NCBI GenBank assembly: GCA_903918705.1
Contig: CAIXFP010000804.1
Location: forward strand, 1 to 18,672
Source of the DNA: an uncultured Pseudomonadota bacterium
Lineage (GTDB): Bacteria; Pseudomonadota; Gammaproteobacteria; Burkholderiales; Thiobacillaceae
Reading direction: 5' to 3'
DNA: 18,672 nt
Positions within the stretch are counted from its first letter, which is position 1. Every line of letters begins with the position of its first letter. Under the pieces are notes generated by a model. The model had not been told where the DNA came from. It was given only the letters and a program-made list of their open reading frames with translations, and did not search any database. Position numbers and translations under genes: made by a program. Shown here piece by piece: positions 15,001 to 18,672 of the stretch.

Positions 15001-15409
15001 ATGGACGATGGATGATGTGGCGGCCCGTTTTTCCGAGGCTGCCGAAACCGGACGGCGGCTGCCCCCTGTGAGGGTGCAGGGCTACTTCAACGTCTGGCCG
15101 ATGTTCGCGCGCCAGGAGTGGGAAACCATGTCCGCCGAGGATTACGAATACCGCCCCCTGCCGCCCACACCGGAGGCGATCAACAGGATGATGGAGGCTA
15201 TGCGCTGGGTACAGTGGCTTCAGGAGGAGCAGCGCCACCTCATCTGGATGCGCGCCAAGCACTACGAGTGGAAGGACATCTGCCGGCGTATCGGCTGCGA
15301 CCGCACGACGGCGTGGCGGCGGTGGCAGAGGGCGCTGGGAACCGTGGCCGGGCATCTCAACGGGATGAGTTTGCCAAATTTTGGCAAACATCCTAATGTG
15401 GCGCCATGA
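14993..15409 (+). CDS. DUF6362-like phage protein (138 aa)
   Basis: The sequence matches a phage family I recall as DUF6362. It has WTMDDVAARFSEAAETGRRL, then PPVRVQGYFNVWPMFARQEW, then MRWVQWLQEEQRHLIWMRAK and a C-terminal helix-turn-helix: ICRRIGCDRTTAWRRWQRAL. The HTH suggests DNA binding. The family often lies between the replication genes and terminase, so a role like a terminase small subunit or late regulator is possible but unproven. The start is ATG at 14993, overlapping the previous gene by eight bases. The end carries the control region of the toxin-antitoxin pair. Confidence 0.85.
   Translation: MAEWTMDDVAARFSEAAETGRRLPPVRVQGYFNVWPMFARQEWETMSAEDYEYRPLPPTPEAINRMMEAMRWVQWLQEEQRHLIWMRAKHYEWKDICRRIGCDRTTAWRRWQRALGTVAGHLNGMSLPNFGKHPNVAP
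15370..15399 (+). promoter_or_regulatory. Palindromic operator and likely promoter of parDE
   Basis: TTTGCCAAA / TTTGGCAAA around a single T (15370-15388) is a perfect 9-bp palindrome inside the end of the preceding gene. TTGCCA (15371-15376) may serve as a -35 box, with TAATGT (15394-15399) 17 bases on as a poor -10 box. A dimeric ribbon-helix-helix antitoxin such as ParD would fit this operator and block polymerase. The antitoxin ATG at 15406 lies so near that the message would have almost no leader. Confidence 0.5.
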
Positions 15410-15651
15410 CCACGATGAACATCTCCCTTCCCGAATCGCTCAAGTCCTTCGTGGACGAGCAGGTCGTGTCGCGCGGCTTCGGCACCAGCAGCGAGTACGT
15501 GCGCGAATTGATACGCAAGGAGCAGGACCGCACCCGTTTGCGTGACCTGCTTCTGGAGGGCGCGAGTTCGGCTCAGACAGGTATCGCCGACGAAGCGTAC
15601 TTCGCTGCCTTGCGTGATGACGTCAGGAAACGGCTGGCAGCCAAGGCGTGA
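15406..15651 (+). CDS. parD: ParD-family antitoxin (81 aa)
   Basis: Residues 1-45 are a ribbon-helix-helix domain: a strand MNISLPESLKSFVDEQVVS, then GFGTSSEYVRELIRKEQ. The acidic, flexible C-terminal half (about 46-81) would wrap the toxin. Length and sequence fit the ParD antitoxins of the ParDE type II toxin-antitoxin class. The start at 15406 overlaps the DUF6362-like stop as ATGA; ATG at 15415 is an alternative, and no strong ribosome binding site is visible for either. The stop overlaps the toxin start, giving coupled translation. It probably represses its own operon at the upstream palindrome. Confidence 0.92.
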   Translation: MTTMNISLPESLKSFVDEQVVSRGFGTSSEYVRELIRKEQDRTRLRDLLLEGASSAQTGIADEAYFAALRDDVRKRLAAKA

Positions 15652-15974
15652 AACCCATCGTTCGGCGCGAACGGGCGGATCGCGACGTTCAGGAAGCCAT
15701 CGAGTATTACTTGGAGCAGGCGCCTGAGGCGGTGCTGGGGTTCATCGACAGCCTCGAACAGGCGTATCGGCACTTGCAGCAGCAGCCGGCGGCGGGATCG
15801 CCACGCTACGCCCATGAACTGAATCTGCCTGGCCTGCGCTTCTGGGTCTGCAAGCGGTATCCCTACCTCGTCTTCTACATGGAAGTGGAGGACCACATCG
15901 ACGTGTGGCGCATCCTCCACAGTAGCCGAGACATCCCGGCCTGGCTTCGCGAGGAAGAGCCCAGTTCGCACTGA
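15648..15974 (+). CDS. parE: ParE/RelE-superfamily toxin (108 aa)
   Basis: The protein has the ParE pattern: a first strand and helix (KPIVRRERADRDVQEAIEYY), FIDSLEQAYRHLQQQP, then the signature PGLRFWVCKRYPYLVFYMEV and the final strand VWRILHSSRDIPAWL. ParE toxins act on DNA gyrase. It starts at GTG 15648, overlapping the antitoxin stop (GTGA). Tandem terminators lie 165 bases downstream. The pair would stabilise the element in its host or take part in phage exclusion. Confidence 0.92.
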   Translation: MKPIVRRERADRDVQEAIEYYLEQAPEAVLGFIDSLEQAYRHLQQQPAAGSPRYAHELNLPGLRFWVCKRYPYLVFYMEVEDHIDVWRILHSSRDIPAWLREEEPSSH

Positions 15975-16139
15975 GGCGACATCCGACCAGTCACGGCGTA
16001 GTAATTTGCCTTGCTCTGGCGTGGCTGGGGGGAATGGATAGGAAAGCATCGGAAGCGGGTGGCAGAGGCCAGACGCAACATATCCCGGTGATTTGACGTA
16101 GGATTTCGCCATCGTCGACCAGACCCGCGAACCTCCCTG

Positions 16140-16190
16140 ACCTTCCGCAATGGAAGGTTTTTCAAGACCACCTCCGGGTGGTCTCTTTTT
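16140..16190 (+). terminator. Two tandem Rho-independent terminators
   Basis: The first is ACCTTCC / GGAAGGT with loop GCAAT (16140-16158), running into TTTTT (16158-16162). The second is AGACCACC / GGTGGTCT with loop TCCG (16165-16184), followed by CTTTTT (16185-16190). Both have GC-rich stems and T tracts on the plus strand. They would end transcription of the early and ParDE genes and insulate the methyltransferase genes. Confidence 0.8.
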
Positions 16191-16236
16191 CGGTGGGGCA
16201 GGGCAGTCGGCAGAGATATACGACGGGTCCTTCCTG

Positions 16237-16260
16237 TCGCCTCCGCTATGCGGGAGGCGA
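16237..16260 (+). promoter_or_regulatory. Hairpin in the methyltransferase leader
   Basis: TCGCCTCC (16237-16244) pairs exactly with GGAGGCGA (16253-16260) around GCTATGCG, whose ends can extend the stem with a small internal offset. No T run follows, so this is not a normal terminator. It may be an RNA structure of the leader or a protein binding site. Confidence 0.35.
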
Positions 16261-16287
16261 GAGCGCGGCCTTTCGATAGTGTCCGAC

Positions 16288-16457
16288 TGCAAACCGAGGT
16301 TTGCAGGGTTTGCACCCCCGCGCAACCCATATTCGAACCACCCCTGAAACCCGCGCCTGTCGCGGGTTTCGTGCTTTTGCGCCCCTGCAAACCTGGGGTG
16401 CAAACCCACCGTCCAGGTTTGCACCTGCAAACCGGCTCGACACCTTCACTGCAAACC
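16288..16457. repeat. Array of eight TGCAAACC sites
   Basis: TGCAAACC occurs on the plus strand at 16288, 16386, 16399, 16426 and 16450, and as GGTTTGCA at 16298, 16307 and 16416 (first base of each). Two pairs form exact inverted sites with a 2-base centre (16288-16305 and 16416-16433); two other pairs are direct repeats with periods of 9 and 13 bases. I found no other copy in the window. The last copy ends two bases before the methyltransferase ATG. It looks like a cooperative protein-binding array: operator, origin-like iterons or packaging-type site. Confidence 0.75.
16346..16380 (+). terminator. Stem-loop inside the repeat array (possible attenuator)
   Basis: GAAACCCGCG (16346-16355) and CGCGGGTTTC (16361-16370) form a perfect 10-bp stem with loop CCTGT, followed by GTGCTTTTGC. 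The T tract is short and offset, so termination may be partial. It splits the TGCAAACC array into a group of three and a group of five copies and lies 90 bases before the methyltransferase start. Confidence 0.5.
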
Positions 16458-16459
16458 TG

Positions 16460-17860
16460 ATGAACGAACCCGCGCTGCGCATCGAATATCGCAAGGTCGA
16501 GGCGCTGATCCCGTTTGCCCGCAATCCCCGGACCCACTCCGAGGCGCAGGTGGCGAAGATTGCCGCCAGCATCGTCGAGTACGGCTGGACTCAGCCCATT
16601 CTCGTCGACGGCGCCAACGGCATTATTTGCGGACATGGCAGATTGGCCGCCGCCCGCAAGTTGGGGCTGGCCGAAGTCCCGGTGATCGAGTTGGGCCATC
16701 TCTCGCCCACCCAGAAGCGGGCCTACGTGATCGGCGACAACCAGCTTGCCCTGCAGGCGGGCTGGGACGAGGAACTGTTGGCGCTGGAACTGGCCGAGTT
16801 GCAGGAGGCCGGCTACGACCTGCTGCTCACTGGCTTCGATGACGCCGAGATCGAACGGCTACTGGCCGATGCTGTCGCCGTCGATGAGGAAGCCGCGCCA
16901 GGTCAGGACGAGGCTGAGGACGCCGACGAGGTGCCCGACGCCCCGGCCAACCCCGTCTCCCACCAGGGCGACGTCTGGCAGTTGGGTGCCCATCGCCTGA
17001 TCTGTGGCGATGCCGCAGACGCCGAGGTGGTCGCCGCGCTGATGGCTGGCGAATCCGCCGATCTGTGCTTCACCTCGCCGCCCTACGGAAACCAGCGCGA
17101 CTACACCAACGCCATCGTCGATTGGGACGATCTGATGTGCGGCGTCTTCGCCCGGCTGCCCATGGCCGCCGCCGGTCAGGTCTTGGTCAACCTGGGCCTG
17201 ATCCACCGCGACAACGAAGTCGTTCCCTACTGGAACGGCTGGCTGGACTGGATGCGCAGCCAGGGCTGGCGGCGCTTCGCCTGGTACGTCTGGGACCAGG
17301 GGCCGGGATTGCCTGGGGACTGGTCAGGACGATTGGCGCCAGCCTTCGAGTTCATCTTCCACTTCAACCGGGAAGCCCGCAGGGCGAACAAGATCGTGCC
17401 CTGCAAATTCGCGGGCCAGGACAAGCACCTGCGCGCCGATGGTTCATCGACGGCCATGCGTGGCAAGGATGGCGAGGTCGCTGGTTGGAACCATGTCGGC
17501 ACCCCCACCCAGGACCACCGCATCCCCGACAGCGTGATCCGCATCATGCGGCACAAGGGAAAGATCGGGCAGGGCATCGACCACCCGGCTGTATTCCCGG
17601 TGGACTTGCCGGCCCACATCATGGAGGCCTTCTCCGACGTGGGTGGGATCGTGTTCGAACCCTTCGGCGGCTCGGGCACCTCGCTCCTCGCCGGTCAACG
17701 CACCGGCCGGAAAGTGCGGGCCGTGGAAATCGCGCCGGAGTATGTGGACGTGGCCCTCAAGCGGTTCCAACAGAATCATCCCGGTGTACCGGTGACCCTC
17801 ATCACCAGCGGCCAGACCTTCGATGCGGTTGCCGCCGAGCGGTTGGGAGCCAATGCATGA
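16460..17860 (+). CDS. ParB-domain / DNA methyltransferase fusion, complete (466 aa)
   Basis: Residues 8-125 are a ParB/Srx-like domain (ALIPFARNPRTHSEAQVAKI, then IICGHGRLAAARKLGL and YVIGDNQLAL), joined by an acidic linker (about 150-170) to a DNA methyltransferase. The catalytic motif TSPPYGNQRDY is at 205-215 and the AdoMet-binding motif FGGSGT at 402-407, an order typical of beta-class enzymes that methylate adenine N6 or cytosine N4; SPPY is often seen in the latter. The target sequence cannot be read from the gene. The ATG at 16460 lies right after the repeat array with no good ribosome binding site. It likely protects phage DNA from restriction or marks it before packaging. Confidence 0.9.
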   Translation: MNEPALRIEYRKVEALIPFARNPRTHSEAQVAKIAASIVEYGWTQPILVDGANGIICGHGRLAAARKLGLAEVPVIELGHLSPTQKRAYVIGDNQLALQAGWDEELLALELAELQEAGYDLLLTGFDDAEIERLLADAVAVDEEAAPGQDEAEDADEVPDAPANPVSHQGDVWQLGAHRLICGDAADAEVVAALMAGESADLCFTSPPYGNQRDYTNAIVDWDDLMCGVFARLPMAAAGQVLVNLGLIHRDNEVVPYWNGWLDWMRSQGWRRFAWYVWDQGPGLPGDWSGRLAPAFEFIFHFNREARRANKIVPCKFAGQDKHLRADGSSTAMRGKDGEVAGWNHVGTPTQDHRIPDSVIRIMRHKGKIGQGIDHPAVFPVDLPAHIMEAFSDVGGIVFEPFGGSGTSLLAGQRTGRKVRAVEIAPEYVDVALKRFQQNHPGVPVTLITSGQTFDAVAAERLGANA

Positions 17861-18567
17861 GCATCTCCTGGCTCGCTGACAAGATCGAGCAGTGGCCCAC
17901 CGGCAAACTGCTGCCCTCTGCAAGAAACGCCCGCACCCACACCGATGCCCAGGTCGCGCAGATTGCGGCGTCCATCGCAGAATTTGGCTTTACCAATCCC
18001 ATCCTTGCCGGCAGCGACGGGATCATCGTAGCGGGGCATGGCCGACTCGCCGCTGCCCAGAAACTTGGCCTCCCGACCGTGCCAGTGGTGGTGCTCGACC
18101 ATCTCACGCCCACCCAGCGCCGTGCCCTGGTGATTGCCGACAACCGCATCGCCGAGAACGCCAGCTGGGACGAGGCCATGCTTCAAGTGGAACTTGCCGC
18201 CCTTCAGGACGACGACTTCGACCTGGCGCTGACTGGCTTCGATGCTGATGCGCTGGCAGACCTTCTCGCGGGCGAGGAAACATCCACCGAGGGGCAGACC
18301 GAGGACGATGCCGCACCCGAGGTGCCGGAGACACCGGTGTCACGGCCGGGCGATGTCTGGATCTGTGGCGACCACCGGGTGCTGTGTGGCGATGCCACCG
18401 ACGCCGATGCCTATGCCACGCTGCTGGGCGAGGGTGGCAAAGTCAGGCTCGCCGACATGGTTTGGCAGGACCCGCCGTATAACGTGGATTACGCCAACAC
18501 CGCCAAGGACAAACTGCGCGGCACCAACCGCCCCAGGGCCACGTCATCTAACCGCGCAATGGCCTGA
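17857..18567 (+). pseudogene. Second ParB / DNA methyltransferase fusion, truncated (236 aa)
   Basis: The start overlaps the first methyltransferase stop as ATGA. Residues 13-130 are a ParB-like domain clearly related to that of the neighbour (SARNARTHTDAQVAQIAASI; VAGHGRLAAAQKLGLPTVPV). Then come an acidic linker (about 150-170) and a methyltransferase beginning with CGDATD and catalytic WQDPPYNVDYANTA (Asp205-Tyr208). After GTNRP, whose last codon is 18532-18534, the sequence stops resembling the family and ends 11 codons later at 18567. The C-terminal AdoMet-binding FxGxG part, present at 402-407 in the neighbour, is missing. It is therefore probably inactive unless the rest lies elsewhere. 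DPPY suggests an N6-adenine enzyme originally. A sequencing or assembly fault at the break is an alternative. Confidence 0.8.
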
Positions 18568-18672
18568 TTGGTTACAGCAGCACAGTGGGGACTGGACAAA
18601 GGCGCGGTCTGCTGCTACGTTTGCGGCATGGATGAATGCAGCTTCATGGTCGAGCAGGCCACGCCGATCGCC
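18568..18672. other. Unassigned sequence after the truncated methyltransferase
   Basis: These 105 bases do not continue the methyltransferase in any frame I can recognise. One plus-strand frame stays open to the window end without a start codon (LVTAAQWGLDKGAVCCYVCG...), and one minus-strand frame also stays open from the window end to a stop near 18552. Neither is recognisable. The join could be a recombination point, the edge of an inserted element or an assembly break. Confidence 0.3.

Larger units (their letters stand above)
15975..16459. other. 485-base gene-free control region
   Basis: No gene is supported here. The reading frame at 16150-16347 is built from terminator and hairpin sequence, and the upstream in-frame extension of the methyltransferase (from 16301) is made of the repeat array. 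The region holds two tandem terminators (16140-16190), a hairpin (16237-16260), eight copies of TGCAAACC (16288-16457) and a strong stem-loop between them (16346-16370). Bases 15975-16139 show nothing I can name. A clear -35/-10 pair for the methyltransferase operon was not found. Confidence 0.6.

Noticed and set aside
16150..16347. 65-aa plus-strand frame
   Set aside because: Consists of terminator, hairpin and repeat sequence; no ribosome binding site.
15573..16430. 285-aa open frame on the minus strand
   Set aside because: Runs antisense through parDE, both terminators and the repeat array; no family features.
16301..16459. N-terminal extension of the first methyltransferase
   Set aside because: Translated repeat array and stem-loop; the ParB domain starts properly after the ATG at 16460.
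17065..17856. Upstream part of a 500-aa plus-strand frame leading into the second methyltransferase
   Set aside because: Out-of-frame shadow of the first methyltransferase; the true start is the overlapping ATG at 17857.

Overview
The window is high in G+C (roughly 65-70% in most genes) and reads as the integration, immunity, replication and pre-packaging part of a tailed-phage prophage or phage-derived island. The likely host is a Beta- or Gammaproteobacterium, judged from base composition and gene style; I cannot name a species. No rRNA, tRNA, CRISPR array or complete insertion sequence was seen.

Layout. (1) Positions 1-338 hold no gene I can support and may be the element's edge. (2) Positions 339-2846, minus strand: a tightly coupled four-gene operon of small protein, DUF2924-type protein, large serine recombinase and recombinase-associated HTH protein, the integration module. 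(3) Positions 3035-6684, plus strand: an XRE repressor, an ImmA/IrrE metalloprotease and two proteins of unknown function. (4) Positions 6638-7375, minus strand: a lower-G+C gene for a probable lone PD-(D/E)XK nuclease, convergent with module 3. (5) Positions 7468-15409, plus strand: a compact early operon with mostly overlapping start and stop codons. It encodes an excisionase-like HTH protein, an unknown protein, a Sak4-like ATPase, an SSB-like protein, two zinc-finger proteins, a Cas4/RecB-like Fe-S nuclease, a second HTH protein, an HTH/sigma-region-4 hybrid, a Toprim/SF3 primase-helicase, a RuvC-like resolvase, a small protein and a DUF6362-like protein. (6) Positions 15406-15974: a ParDE toxin-antitoxin pair. 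(7) Positions 15975-16459: no gene, but tandem terminators, hairpins and eight copies of TGCAAACC. (8) Positions 16460-18567: two tandem ParB/DNA-methyltransferase fusion genes, the second cut short. The last 105 bases are unassigned.

How it fits together. The recombinase operon would integrate and excise the element. The XRE/ImmA pair is a plausible lysogeny switch, with the protease inactivating the repressor. The early operon is a self-contained recombination and replication set: annealing ATPase, SSB, exonuclease, primase-helicase and Holliday-junction resolvase. The methyltransferases lie where such phages often place them, just before terminase, and could protect the phage DNA. The less explained items are the TGCAAACC array ahead of the methyltransferases, the 17-bp inverted repeat of GGTGAC units after the primase-helicase, the two unknown proteins behind XRE/ImmA, the lone nuclease gene, and the HTH/sigma-4 hybrid.
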